Shown: positions 12,097 to 22,778, numbered from the stretch's first letter. The stretch: DNA of 64,000 nucleotides from Podospora comata (GCA_017354895.1 CP071499.1:496001-560000), one strand, 5' to 3'. A program made the numbers and translations. Notes: a model not told the origin generated them from the sequence alone.

Positions 12097-12705
12097 CTAA
12101 GCCTGGGCCGTGATGACAGTAGTCGTCGCCCCCTTCACCACTTCCGCATCCTCCTTCTTCACATCGTCCTTCTCCTCGTCATCCTTCTTGGTCGCCGTCT
12201 CCTCCCCCTCCGGCACAGCCTCCAGCTTGGTCTTCTTCGCCTTCTTCTTCTTGTCCTTCTTGTCGGCCGCGCCCTCCTCACCCTCAACGTCGCTTCCCTC
12301 GGCGTCAGCCTTCTTATCGGCCCTCTTGACACTGCTGAGGCACCCAAACAGGGACTTGAAAATGGCGGCGACCTTCTTGAGGGGGTTCTTCTTCTTGTCT
12401 TTGGTGGACGAAGCAGAGGATGAGGAAGAGGATGACGAGCTGGAGTTTTCCTCGTCGTTTTCGGATTTCTTGGCCTTCTTCTCCTTCTTGGCCTTCTTCT
12501 TGTCGTCGGCCTTGGTCTCCTCGGTGGCGGCGGCCTCCTCGGGTGTGTTGGCGGCGACGGCAGCGTCAGCAGTGGGGGCGGTGGTGGTCTCCTCCGTGGC
12601 AGCAGCAGCGGGCTTGGGCTCCTCACTGGCGGGAGCGGCGGTGGCAGCAGGAGGGACAGCGACACCGTCGAGCTTGAGCTCGAGCTTCTGTTGTTCTTCG
12701 GCCAT
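12097..12705 (-). CDS. Lys/Glu/Ala-rich low-complexity protein
   Basis: An intron-less frame of 202 aa starts at MAEEQQKLELKLDGVAV. Residues 18-70 are Ala/Pro/Thr/Glu-rich. Then come lysine blocks (KKKAKKEKKAKK), a run of ten or more serines near residue 90, a short hydrophobic island (LKKVAAIFKSLFGCLSSVK, about residues 108-126) and another Lys/Glu/Asp-rich tail. The island is the only part that could form a defined helix and may bind membrane or a partner; the rest should be disordered. No enzyme family is recognised. The mirror plus-strand frame of similar length is Ser/Phe/Leu-rich and is a shadow. The frame ends just inside the gene-poor stretch, and a long purine-rich leader precedes the ATG. 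Confidence 0.65.
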   Translation of the reverse strand: MAEEQQKLELKLDGVAVPPAATAAPASEEPKPAAAATEETTTAPTADAAVAANTPEEAAATEETKADDKKKAKKEKKAKKSENDEENSSSSSSSSSSASSTKDKKKNPLKKVAAIFKSLFGCLSSVKRADKKADAEGSDVEGEEGAADKKDKKKKAKKTKLEAVPEGEETATKKDDEEKDDVKKEDAEVVKGATTTVITAQA

Positions 12706-13618
12706 TTTTGGTGATGATGTGGGGAGGTAAAGACTGTGAGGGAGGAAAGTTCAACTCGAAGGCGAGTGTGAGAGCGGTGGAAAAAGGGAAAAGGAAAAGA
12801 AGGGAATGAAGGAATGAAGAAGATGGAGGAGAGAGCGAGTGAGAATGGAGGAATGAAGGAGAAGATGAAGAGTTTCTTTCTGCTAAAAAGGGAAAAAAGG
12901 GGGGGCTTTGCGTGGAGCCTCAATCTAACATCACCTTTTCAGTTTGTCATTGCTGCTGGGGCCCGCTCTCAGGCCTTCCTTTCTTTTGACCCCAACACTT
13001 TCATCAAGCACTTTCTTCACCACCGGCCGGCTGTCAAAATTACCATATCACGTATCGGCCAAATGGCTAATCTCGGTCGGGAGGTTACGAAGTAGAGACT
13101 CTGTACCTAGCGTTCGTCGCGCGAAACCCAAGCGGCGGCAACCCTGGAAATTGGATTTCGGGGTGATACCGACACGCCGCTGCCATCTCGGCAAACAAAA
13201 TGTTATCAACTCTCGCAATCTCACACAGGTCGACACCACCGTCTCACCGATACCAGCCCAGTAGAACGCAATCTGGCACGGACAGGCAGTGCGCGCCCAA
13301 CGACAGCTCCCACGTTGCGGTTGACACCTGCGCCAAGCCCGACATTGCGGGCGCTATCACCATGTCAATATTTGCCAAGAAAATGGTTCCAGAACGCCGC
13401 CTGAGCCCCTGGACCCACCTCTCACGGCGGGTAAACCCCCCCTGGTCGGGACCCCCGATCGCGTTAGTCAGGGGCATTGGCCTCGTCCGTCCGATTGCGA
13501 TCGTGGCAGACCCAAGATCGCGGATTAACAAACATGATCGTCGCGGGAAGAAAAATGTTGAACGGTGTGGATGGTGATCATTTATTTGCGTGTGGTCGAT
13601 CCAAGTTATATGCTGTCA
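12706..13618. other. Intergenic, no gene seen
   Basis: Holds the purine-rich leader and promoter of the Lys/Glu/Ala-rich gene on the left and the 3' flank of the DUF1308 gene on the right. ORFs in the middle change frame and look non-coding. Confidence 0.45.
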
Positions 13619-15547
13619 TCACGACTGTTCCTCTTCCCTCTCTTCACCCTCCTCCACCTCTCCTTCCGGCACCTTCAGCTTCCCATTCCCATTCCTCTCC
13701 CTCGTCCCATCTCGCCCCGTCATCTTCCTCCCAAACGACTTCTTGTCCTCATGACCAACCCCCTCCCAAGTCTTTGTATCCGGCAGCCCGTACGTACTGA
13801 TCCCTCTTCCCCATGTGGTCCAAGGAAACGTCCATCTCACCACCTCTTCCGGCACATCCCCACCATCCGGCAGCATGTCCCTCCAATCCTTTGGCTTGTC
13901 TCGGTGGATGAGGTACCCGCCTAGATGCCGATGCCAGATGTCTGGCGGTCTCTGGTCCGGATACTTTCCTTTGCGTGACGCGTCTAGGTCACGAGTCCAA
14001 TGGGACGCGATCGAGAGCTGGACTTGACGCTCGATGCCGCGGTGGCCGGTGACAGTGGTGACATCGTTGGCCCAGCCGTATAGGTAAACAGAGCGGTTCA
14101 GCAAGGAAAGGTCGCTGGATACGCCGAGAGCCATGGGAGGGAGGCGGCCGGAAGAGATAAGAGAAGGGACCTCGTCATGGGTGATGTCTGGGACGACTTG
14201 AACCGGGAGTTGGAGGTCACCGGGAACTGGGACGGTGGACCATTTCTGGAGGGATTGGCGCAGTTCGTCTGCCGAAGGTGGTGGACTGGTAGGGTCGGCC
14301 GAAGGCGGGATGATGAAGGATGCGCGGGTCTCTTCCGAGTGGGTTGAGATGGCGCTGATGAGCTTGCGAAAGTATTTTGCGGCGAATTCGGTGCACACCA
14401 ATTTCTTGCCCCGCAAGGCAGGATACAGCACTGTGGCTAGGATGTCTTGACGAGACACCAGCTCATTATTGTCGGTTTCGTGGTCGGCAACAGAGCGAGT
14501 GATGATTTCTTGCTGCACAAGAGGCTGCAGCGTGATGGGGCCATGATGAAGATCTGTGACGAGAGCCACGAGTGCGCTAGGGTCCAGGTTGACGGTCTCG
14601 GTGATTGTATTGCAGTCGTCTGGAGAGACGACCAGGTCGCGCTCATGAATCAGAGTCTGGATGGCCGTTTCAAGAGGAGGAGAGTCGTTGATAAGGAACG
14701 GACTTCCTGCGCAGCTCAGATCGACCTTGACATCGGTTCCGCCAACCTTGTTTTTAATGTGATCCAGCACCCTGTCGATAACAGCTGATTGTCCTTCCTG
14801 GAGGCCAGGCAAGATCAGATGAAGGTGACGGCAGTGATTCCACCTCGCAGCTAAGATGACCTTGGAGACTGCATCGACGAATTCGGTATGGCCTAACCCG
14901 TTTCCTTCGTCGTCTCCAGCCTCATCCCTTTCGTCCTCAGAATCAGCATCGCTTTCCCAACCTTCTGCCATGACTTGATACTCCAGAGTCCTAGCGGAAA
15001 TGGACAGAAACTTTATCCATGTCTTTCCATTATCCACGACGGCATCAACAGTGACAACCTTTTCTTGAAAGGGCTGGTCCTTGTAAGCCAACCACCCGCT
15101 ACCAGTCGGCACCGCGACGCGAGGACTCCTCGGGAAGTCTTTGTTGATGGCCACCAGTCCATGACACTTTTTGACCAGAGACCACCGGTCATCCCAGCAG
15201 CAAGACCTGATACCCATGTACTGGGCGGCGGAAATGTTGTTGCCATTGTCAGATTTTGTGTTTCGCTTTTGAACCACCTTATACAGTGCGCGCTGCTGGA
15301 CTTTGAGGAGAGGATAGAGTCCGTAGATGGGCCGAGATGCGTCTTTGGAAGCATTGGCCAGGGTACTAAGCTCGTCTATGCAGGTTCTCCATTGTGCCAG
15401 GAGGGACTCGATGTAGCTGTCTAGCTCTGGACCTGGTTCCATTTCTGCTATTTTGGCGTTTGGTTTGGTCCGAATCGGGAGACTTGTAGATGAGTCATTG
15501 GGCTCTGATGGCGACAATTGTGCTATTGTCGTTTCACCTGTAGCCAT
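13619..15547 (-). CDS. DUF1308 (C7orf25/UPF0415-like) protein
   Basis: A single exon of 642 aa. The open frame extends 80 codons further upstream, but that part is Cys/Pro-rich and leader-like; the first good start is MATGETTIAQ at 15547. Residues about 40-130 form a helical N-terminal region (LDSYIESLLAQW). A conserved core carries WDDRWSLVKKCHGLVAINK and DNGKTWIKFLSISART, followed by an acidic patch. The C-terminal part has LVCTEFAAKYFRKLI and ends in a charged Glu/Arg tail. This layout matches eukaryotic proteins with DUF1308, a family I recall as related to PIN-like nuclease folds but without settled biochemistry. Intracellular, no signal or membrane segment. Its upstream region faces the tRNA-Ser gene 266 bp away. 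Confidence 0.8.
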   Translation of the reverse strand: MATGETTIAQLSPSEPNDSSTSLPIRTKPNAKIAEMEPGPELDSYIESLLAQWRTCIDELSTLANASKDASRPIYGLYPLLKVQQRALYKVVQKRNTKSDNGNNISAAQYMGIRSCCWDDRWSLVKKCHGLVAINKDFPRSPRVAVPTGSGWLAYKDQPFQEKVVTVDAVVDNGKTWIKFLSISARTLEYQVMAEGWESDADSEDERDEAGDDEGNGLGHTEFVDAVSKVILAARWNHCRHLHLILPGLQEGQSAVIDRVLDHIKNKVGGTDVKVDLSCAGSPFLINDSPPLETAIQTLIHERDLVVSPDDCNTITETVNLDPSALVALVTDLHHGPITLQPLVQQEIITRSVADHETDNNELVSRQDILATVLYPALRGKKLVCTEFAAKYFRKLISAISTHSEETRASFIIPPSADPTSPPPSADELRQSLQKWSTVPVPGDLQLPVQVVPDITHDEVPSLISSGRLPPMALGVSSDLSLLNRSVYLYGWANDVTTVTGHRGIERQVQLSIASHWTRDLDASRKGKYPDQRPPDIWHRHLGGYLIHRDKPKDWRDMLPDGGDVPEEVVRWTFPWTTWGRGISTYGLPDTKTWEGVGHEDKKSFGRKMTGRDGTRERNGNGKLKVPEGEVEEGEEREEEQS

Positions 15548-15813
15548 TTCACAGGTATTTCCGATTCCTGTCAGTCGGATTTGTAGTGAGATGCTGATAT
15601 GCCTTGGCGATGCTGCTTGGGTTATTATTTTGAGCTCGTGCTGGATGGATGGACGTCGGATTGATGGGGGTGAATGGAGGGGCAGCAAACAGCACAAAAA
15701 TAGAGGGGCAACTCTTGGCGCATCTAAGGTAGCTTCAAAACATGGAGAACAACAGAACCAGTGACTGCTAGCCACATAACACCACAACTTTCCGTAAATT
15801 CCATAATAAAGAA

Positions 15814-15895
15814 GGCGCGATGGCAGAGTGGTCTAATGCGTGAGACTTGAAATCTCATTTCTTCGGAAGCGTCGGTTCAAATCCGGCTCGCGTCG
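15814..15895 (+). tRNA. tRNA-Ser (anticodon UGA)
   Basis: An intron-less class II tRNA of 82 nt. The acceptor stem pairs GGCGCGA with TCGCGTC (one G-T wobble), with discriminator G. The A box is TGGCAGAGTGG. The anticodon stem TGAGA/TCTCA encloses the loop CTTGAAA, giving anticodon TGA, which reads UCA serine codons. A long variable arm (TTCTTCGGAAG) is typical of tRNA-Ser. The T arm is GTCGG-TTCAAAT-CCGGC. A run of seven T at 15896-15902 is the pol III terminator. It lies between the divergently oriented DUF1308 gene and a truncated plus-strand gene. Confidence 0.95.
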
Positions 15896-15902
15896 TTTTT
15901 TT
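15896..15902 (+). terminator. Pol III terminator of tRNA-Ser
   Basis: Seven T residues directly after the tRNA discriminator base. Confidence 0.85.
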
Positions 15903-16336
15903 GGTGATTCTGGGAATTGACACCTCCAATCAGCTGATTTCAGCTCCAGCTTGCATCTCTGTGCATTATCTGGGTCCAGAGCGGGCGGTCATCGTGGATA
16001 ACTTGTGTCCGGGTGCTTGTGTGCTGTGTGTGTCTACCAGCCTACAGGGGCTGCCAGGCAACAACGCCTTAGCTCCAGAATCTCAGGCAACAACGCCCCC
16101 GAAATGCTCTCGCTACATCCACACGCGGATGACATCACGTTGTACCATTTCACGAATATATTTAATAAAAACGAGCCCTTGGAACCTCCTGCACGATGGG
16201 ATCCTGTGCATTCTTCATACTCGACATTTTGCCGCCATGTTTGTCACCCCCTAGGGCCCCTTGTCCCACAACTGCTTGCTGATACTCCCACAGGAAGACC
16301 CAACGCAATGAGAAGACTGTTGATCTTGCTCAACTT
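15903..16336. other. Spacer between tRNA and truncated gene
   Basis: About 430 bp. Too short to hold the large N-terminal half expected for the sacsin-like gene that follows; no ATG-led exon joining it in frame was found. Confidence 0.45.
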
Positions 16337-18005
16337 TTGCTTGACTTAGATTTCGGAGCTCCGGTCAACGTCAAGGGCATCAATAGTGACTTCCACGTCA
16401 GTGTCTTTATCGAGGTTGACGAAAATGGCATTCGTGTCCGCATGATTGACAACCAGGGGAACGTTAGGGTGCCGCCATGCAAAACTACATACCCATTCTC
16501 AAAGAGACTACGATGGACTCGCAAGCGTCAAAATGATGATATCCAGCGGCAGATGCGGTCTCTGGACCCTCGAGGCTTGCTATTTTTCCATTTCATTCGA
16601 TCTCTCACGCTGCAAAACGACGCCTTTACTGGCGAACGAGGGGAGACAAAACAGTGGTCGAGAAGGGCTAGTTGGCGCCCTGTAGAAGATGAGAGTCATT
16701 GTGTCGAGCTACGCAGTTACACTCAGGTCGTCCGTCATGCTCGCAAGGGCAAAGGGGGCCACGCCGAAAGCCCACAAACTTCCGAAAACACAACCCGGTT
16801 TCATGTGATAAAAAAATCTATCTTAGATAGCGGCGCCCGTAACTGCCTTGTTATGGCCTTTCCAGTTTGTCAGCATGGGGTTGGTCCGTGGACAAAGGAT
16901 GAAGACAGCTTCTCCTATGCTTACAGGAAACCCAGTCCGTTCAAGGTGAGTCCGGCGGTTTCACTCGACTGTGGGGTGCAAGGCTGACATTTGGATGCTG
17001 TAGTTTCTCATACATGCAGACAGATGGGGTGTACCTGACCACACAAAACCCCACCGACGAATACACCAAGACCATAAGATGACCGACTTCCACACCCGGG
17101 CCATGGCCAAATGTTTCAAGGACTTGTCCGAGATTCCTTCGCTTCGATATACTTGGATCCAGTTCCTCCCGTCCATGGATCTTCTCAAAAGTTATGATGC
17201 ACGGCAGGGGAATGGGATCTGCAGAGACGATGGAGTCTGCGCGACACTGCCTCGTTGGTTTTCCGTCCTCCCTGTCCTCGAAACCGAAGATGACCCTGAC
17301 CGACAGGAGCTCCACGCCATGAGCGACCTTCGACTTGCTCTCGCTGAGGGTCCCGATCCCGAGAACGAAACCTCAGTCCCGGATGTCTTGAACGGATCCC
17401 TCACATTCCCCGAGCCTTGTGCTCGGCTTCCAGGCTCTTGCATAACAAGGCGTCAGAGCGGCAATCTCGCCGCCAGTCCCAACACCACACCGACACTCGC
17501 GTCTCTGTCCTTATCCTCAAAATACCGCCGAAGTGACCTAGAAGTCGTGCTAAGCGACTACGCCCTCAACCTCTTCCCAACAGAAGCAGCCATCACCGAC
17601 ATCCTTGAGTCTCTTGTCAAAGAAAGCAAAACCGCAGCCTGGTACTCGAGATTCTTTTTCCTCCGCCCCCAAAACGAAGCCTGGCACTCTCGAACCTCTC
17701 GGTTTCTGTTGTTAGCATACACAAAAACGCTTGAGCGTTCTCGCTTTGAAGCCGGACATCACGATGAGTGGAGGAGGCTTGTCAAGTCTATACACTTTAT
17801 CCCGCTTAACTCGGGAAAGCTGCAGTCAGTAGAGGAGAACATGCGTGTTGGGTTGTATGCACCTGAGGATAAAAAGGGGAGGTGGTTAGTGGAGTTTGGG
17901 GGTGATTGGACGAAGCTGGAGATCCCGGTGATAGCGCTTGGTGCGTGGAATAATCCAGAGTGTAGGAAGTTGATTGAGAAGGTGAGGTATGTTGCTAGGA
18001 AATAG
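16337..18005 (+). CDS. 5'-truncated sacsin/NO-VEIN-like protein
   Basis: Two exons, 16337-16945 and 17004-18005, joined by a 58-nt intron (donor GTGAGT, branch GCTGACA, acceptor TGTAG) give 536 codons ending at a stop. The frame is open at the left without an ATG. Remembered similarity is to the middle of fungal sacsin/NO-VEIN-type proteins that carry an HSP90-like ATPase: LDFGAPVNVKGINSDFHVSV, KTTYPFSKRL, and across the splice PSPFK/FLIHAD, then PSLRYTWIQFLPSMD. The C-terminal part has AWHSRTSRFLLLAYTK and WRRLVKSIHFIPLNSGK. These relatives are usually well over 1,000 aa with the ATPase N-terminal; here that half is missing and the tRNA sits only 440 bp upstream. It is therefore either a truncated relic or an unusual short paralogue. 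Family assignment is from memory and moderate. Confidence 0.5.
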
Positions 18006-19118
18006 ACGTGAGGAGAAGGTAGAGCAGTTGGTAGACGTGTATGTATAGGGAAGTGATCCTGTAAGGATTGCAGCCACGTACCTTTTGTCCAGCATGCCTG
18101 TTGATACTGAGGACTGGGGATTGACCCACTTTTCAGGGGGTTTGTTTACACTTGTATAAATCATCAATCATGACGCCAAGATGCGATTCAAGGGCGGTCT
18201 GGAGGTGTTTGATGGCCCTCTGAGATGATTGGATGCTTTTCTCTCTTCAGCGGAAAGGTAAACTGTCTTTGCTCTTTTACACTTCGTGAGATAAGGCGCA
18301 TGGCACAATGTATGTAGGTAAGCCATATTGATCACAAGTGAGGACGCAAGACAGAGAGATATGAACAAACATACCTACCCATGGTACAACTAAGGGGATG
18401 AATAGCTCCCGAAGTGAAAGAGTCGAACTACCTTACACCATTGTATACCTAGGCTTGGGATTGTTAAGTTCAGCTCTCATTATCATGCACCCATGCCATC
18501 CTTCCAGGTTCATAAATGGGTTCCCTGTGTCACATGAACGTCTGTCAAGTCAAAATGTCATTGTGATGAAAGCTTCAAACCTCTGAATGTCTCAGCTGTA
18601 TATCGTGTAAGGAAGCAGCCATGCAAGTGTGCGCTCTACATACTCGACTATCAACAATGAGCTATAGTCCTTCTGCCAGGACCCAAGAAAGAAGCATCAA
18701 AAGGGATTGTCAATCAGAGGAGATGAGGACAGCAGAGAAGCAACACGTCAAGTTCAAGATAGGATCCCCGTACACTACCCCCGTCTTTAACACCGTAAAA
18801 ATCCCGTAACGGGCAAGAAGGAGCATCTGAAGGGTCCATGAAAAGTCAGCTTGCGCCCCACCCTCTGATCTTTCACTTCCTTGATTCTAAAAATTCAACC
18901 TGCGACCTACCAAAGAACCCTCCCACGCGCGACTCACTTCAGATCTCATATCATCCTAATTTTCTGTGCTCTTTGATCGCAGGATCTCCCAATTCCTTGG
19001 AACCCCCCGCCGTCTCAATAACCTCGCCCCCCGACAGAACCATCACCCAAGAAGCCGACCTCCTCCGACGAAAAGACTCACAGATATCGACTATATTGGT
19101 CGATATCCACCAGAAAGG
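18006..19118. other. Intergenic, possibly 5' exon of next gene
   Basis: No full gene. From about 18960 the frame of the next gene is already open (RRLTDIDYIGRYPPE), so an unlocated first exon of that gene may lie in the right part, with an acceptor such as GATCGCAG at about 18980. Confidence 0.4.
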
Positions 19119-20098
19119 ATGCCCAAAGAAGACTGGAAAAAGGTCTGGATGGGCTCATATTGCATTGCGTGCAATCCCGACCCAAACGGGAGAACAATGA
19201 TGGCACATCCAACGTGCCTGACCAGGGGGACTTGGGGTCTTGATGCCAATATCTTGATGGTAGGTACTGTCCAGTTGATTCCTGAGCGTCCAAAGGGGGT
19301 ATTTTTGTAGGTAGTGTGGTGAGAAGGGGGCCACTATTTTACATATTTTACCTTGTGGTAGTCTGGCTTTTTATTTTCAAATGTTGAACATCTACAAGTT
19401 GATTCAAAGTTTCATGACTAATATGAGCATTAGGACGTGGGACTGGGAGATTGGGTTCCGCGAGGAGACGAGGAGATCGAGGGCGCTCCGGCGCAAGAGC
19501 CTTTGGCTGCTCGCGATGAAGATTTCGCGAGCGAACGACAAGACCAGCGCGTGGAGGCGGATGAGGTTGGGGAGAGCTCGGACGAAATGTCCGTTTGCTC
19601 GAGCCCATCCGAGCGCGAGGAGGAGGATGGTCGTTCGGAAACGCCCGTTTTTGTAAGTTTTATGTTGAGATACTGCACAAGTCAAATGCAGAGCTAACAC
19701 TGTCACAGGCAAATCAGGTTGAGCCTGGGTGTGAGATGGACGAAGACTCGAACGATGACAAGGAGAGTGAGTCTGGGGTGGACGAAGATTCAGATGATGG
19801 CGAGGAGGATGAGCCCGCCGAGGAGCTCAGAAAGTGCCGCCGGTGCAGCTCAACGCACCCCATTTCGTCTTTCCAGAAAGGCGTCAACTCTTGCAACAAC
19901 TGCAGGCAGAAAGAGAAGGACGCCCGGAGCAGGCTCAAGGACCAGGGACGTTGTACCAGATGCCGACAGACACTTGAGTCTGATTTTGTGGGTGTGCGGT
20001 GCCTGCGGTGTCGAGGGCGACACAACACATGGGCCAAGTCCCATCCCAAGAACAGGACCAAGAAGGACCAGACTGGGAACGGAACAACCCCCGCTTGA
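19119..20098 (+). CDS. Cys-rich, acidic zinc-binding-like protein
   Basis: Three exons (19119-19259, 19434-19652, 19709-20098) give at least 249 aa. The start MPKEDWKKVW is the first ATG in frame, but the frame is open further left, so an upstream exon is possible. The first exon has two Cys pairs (GSYCIACNPD and HPTCL). The middle is strongly acidic (SEREEEDGRS, DEDSDDGEEDEP). The C-terminal 90 residues hold two tandem CxxC...CxxC units: CRRCSSTHPISSFQKG...CNNCR and CTRC...CLRCR, ending basic (HPKNRTKK). Such treble-clef-like CxxC/CxxC repeats bind zinc and suggest nucleic-acid or protein binding; no enzyme motif is seen. Likely nuclear. It converges on the hydrolase gene, with only 108 bp between stop codons. 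Confidence 0.62.
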
Positions 20099-20206
20099 AC
20101 AAACACACTCCGTCAGAGTCAATTGTCAGAACACCGCCAACAGCATACCACACACCACGCAAAGATACACGCCGGCAACAACAGACCATGCCCCTTGCCT
20201 ACTTAT

Positions 20207-20851
20207 TTACATCCGACAGACCCCCAAAATCCACTCCACCACCTCCCTATTCACCCCCTTATCCAGCGGCATCTGATGGCCCCCCTCAAACCTCCTCACT
20301 CGTCTCCCCGTCTCCCCAAAGAACCCAACCAACCGCTCGCTCTCCCCTCTCCAAGGATCCTCCCCCCCAATCAAATGAAAACTCTCCGTCCTCTCCGCCC
20401 TCCCCAACCCCAAACTCTCCTTCCAACCCCCCTCCCTCACCTCATCCCCCCCACCCTGAAAAGGAACAGTCCCACAAACCCCAACCCAAAACCTCATCTC
20501 TCTCCCCCGTCTCTCCAACTCCCTAACCAACTCCATCCCCGCCTTAGCCCCCTGGCTAAACCCCACCACCCCCAAAAACGGCCCATTCTTCTCAACCTCG
20601 GCTACCAATCTATCTAGCTCTGCCCAGCAGACTTTTTCTTCTGAGGGGGAGGAATCATCGAGCCACTTGAGATAGGGCTCTGCCCCCTCAAAGAAAGGCA
20701 GGACCCCTGGACCGGGAGCGCACTCGTGAAAGCCGGGGAGGAAGACGGGCTCGAAATGGGGAGATAACAGGGACAGAAGATTGCGGGATTGGATCCGGAA
20801 GATGAGGGGGTTTGTGCCTGAGCCGTGGAGGAAGAGGATTTTGGGTTTCAT
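20207..20851 (-). CDS. FSH1-family serine hydrolase
   Basis: An intron-less alpha/beta hydrolase of 214 aa, the usual size for the FSH1 family (PF03959). The N-terminal strand KPKILFLHGSGTNP carries the HG oxyanion motif at residues 9-10. The nucleophile Ser99 sits in GVVGFSQGAKAG. The acid is probably Asp165 in IGGEDPW and the base His192 in EGGHQMPLDK. I chose the ATG at 20851 over one 20 codons upstream, because the fold begins directly after it and the longer N-terminus is basic and unlike the family. The natural substrate is unknown. Relatives occur as free-standing esterases and in polyketide clusters, but no such cluster surrounds this gene. Confidence 0.88.
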   Translation of the reverse strand: MKPKILFLHGSGTNPLIFRIQSRNLLSLLSPHFEPVFLPGFHECAPGPGVLPFFEGAEPYLKWLDDSSPSEEKVCWAELDRLVAEVEKNGPFLGVVGFSQGAKAGMELVRELERRGREMRFWVGVCGTVPFQGGGDEVREGGWKESLGLGRAERTESFHLIGGEDPWRGESERLVGFFGETGRRVRRFEGGHQMPLDKGVNREVVEWILGVCRM

Positions 20852-21418
20852 GGTCTTTTTTTGCTTTGAGTGGTTTCTTGTTTTTGTTCTTTCAGCCTGA
20901 AATGGAAACAAACAAACAAACCAGGCGGTTTGACCAGAGAAGGGTTGTCAAGATGGAGGAGATATGCCCCCTGTTGTTGTTCGATTTAGAGTGGTTAACT
21001 TGGTTTATCCAGCAGGGGATGAAGGGGAAAAAAGATGAAAGATACTGTAGGACAACAGTGCGGCTGAGGAGATCAGAGTAGGGTGTTGAAAAGAAGGGTT
21101 ACACTGCAGCTACAAGGCAAGCCTGTGGTGGTGGTGCGGATCGCCAAGAGCAGGATTAGAGGGATGTGGCCGAAAAAGGAAAGTCACCGAATGTACAAAT
21201 GCACCGAAATACTCCGACCCAAGTGGACCGGAGTTAACATGTTGAGATAGATGATCAAAGTCTGCCAGATGGAGCATGTTTATGGTACACCTGCTTCGTG
21301 GTGCGCGTTAGTTGATGCTTCATGGTGTTTGTTGTGTGCAACTGAATCACATCAAAGGGACACAATCCAACCTTCATTATTCAATGCTCTATCCAAACCT
21401 ATTTAATTCACTGCCGTC
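20852..21418. other. Intergenic, no gene seen
   Basis: Upstream region of the FSH1-type gene on the left and 3' flank of the sugar transporter on the right. No coding frame. Confidence 0.45.
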
Positions 21419-22778
21419 TTATCGTATCGTAGTTGGGGATAACAACGGCGATCTTGGTGTCTTCTCACTTGCCACGATTTCCCTGCTACTAACAGGCAAC
21501 AGTGTCCCCAGTTGTTGAGTTGACGGCCGACTTCTGTACAGCCATGTGGCAGCCACAACGACAGCTGCACCCATAGTGGCCTAGTCCATATGATCAGTAT
21601 CAGTTCCATAGGTACATGATTCAGAAAGAGAAAACCCACATGAAGCGTCATCCTCTCCCCAAAAACCACCGCCGTCCCAGCATAACTAACCACAATACTC
21701 AAACTGGCGGCAAAGTTCTTGACCACATTGTCCGCATACGCAATGCAAACAGCCACAATCAAACCCCCAAGCGCCTGCAGACAGACCGTTGCCCACACCA
21801 CGGCATTGTACCCGGCAAAGAATCCACCATTTTGCGCAATATTGGCTCCGTCATACCATATCACCCCGATAAACAGTGCAGGAAAGATGCTAAAAAAGGA
21901 TAGCTGTACGTTTCTGATCCATATGGAGCTGGTGTTCGAACCTAAGGAATCTTTGAGGATCTTTTCGAAGTAGACGCATGTGAGGCCTGAAATGAGGGAC
22001 GCTCCCACAACCGCGGCCAGGCCTTTCAGGGCATTGTGATGAACAGCAGGAGGTTGGGATGGGGAGGTGAATAAGGATGTGATCTTGTTTGTCCAGCTGG
22101 TGGCACTATTAACATCTGGTGTTGTTGGTGATAGTTGCACAAGGGCTACACCGAAGGTGAGGAGGAGAAGCCCCAGCCACTGACGCAGAGAAATGGTCCG
22201 GCCGAGAAGCAGGATACTGAAAAGGACCGTGGTGAGAATCTTGAGCTGGTATGTGACTTGGAAGGTGACGGCGTCGAGGTTGCTGATGGCCGTGTAGACA
22301 AGCGAGTTTTGAAGAGTGTAGAGGGCTGCGGGCACGATGAGCTTCCAACTATCGGGGGCAAAGATGGAGCGGTAGAGATGTTGAGTTATTGCTGTTGATG
22401 AAGATGAGGAATGAGAAGTAATAGTATCGTAGGTGGCGAGGAGTAATGAGGCTGAGAGCTTGACAACTTCAACAACTAGAACGGCTGTTGATGTAAGATA
22501 TCGGGGTCGCGATCCTGTTGGGCTGTTGCGGGAATGGTGCATGACCATGACCAGGGCCGAGTTCTGGAGGACCAGCTGTCGGTAATTAATCAGCCACAGT
22601 GTCCAGTCGGAATGAAACTAATTGCACGAGACTTAGCTACCATCAACAGAGACAAACGTTGGACAGACGAAAGCCATTGACGCGAGTGTGAATGTGCTGT
22701 GGTGGTGGTACTGGACCCCCCCGCTACGGCCCGCGCCGAAGAATCGGTGCTGTGGTGGACTTTTGCGTCGCCAAGCAT
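21419..22778 (-). CDS. Golgi nucleotide-sugar transporter (SLC35A-like)
   Basis: Antiporter moving a UDP-sugar (UDP-galactose or UDP-GlcNAc class) into the Golgi/ER in exchange for UMP. Three exons (22778-22641, 22575-21640, 21580-21419) give 411 aa with about 10 hydrophobic segments. Family marks: LVLQNSALVMVMHHSR (across the first splice), ALYTLQNSLVYTAISNLDA followed by TFQVTYQLKILTT, then GVALVQLSP, GLTCVYFEKILKDS, ALGGLIVAVCIAYADNV and KNFAASLSIVVS. These match the UDP-galactose/UDP-GlcNAc transporter (NST) signature. The last exon (ATMGAAVVVAATWLYRS) completes the final membrane segment. The N-terminal 35 residues are a Ser/Thr-rich cytosolic tail. Substrate specificity is not predictable by eye. 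It diverges from GPI12 over a 433-bp shared promoter. Confidence 0.92.

Noticed and set aside
12110-12730. 206-codon plus-strand frame opposite the Lys/Glu/Ala-rich gene
   Set aside because: Its Ser/Phe/Leu/Ala low complexity is the simple complement of Lys/Glu/Ala codons; the minus frame has the better start.
15548-15787. 80-codon N-terminal extension of the DUF1308 frame
   Set aside because: Cys/Pro-rich and unlike the family; the ATG at 15547 is preferred. The extension would also run to within about 30 bp of the tRNA.
16005-16349. Plus-strand frames between the tRNA and the sacsin-like gene
   Set aside because: They do not join the downstream exon in frame and show no family signal.
22590-22640. 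Continuation of the first transporter exon past LLM
   Set aside because: It is the start of an intron; splicing to LVLQNSAL restores the conserved transporter motif.
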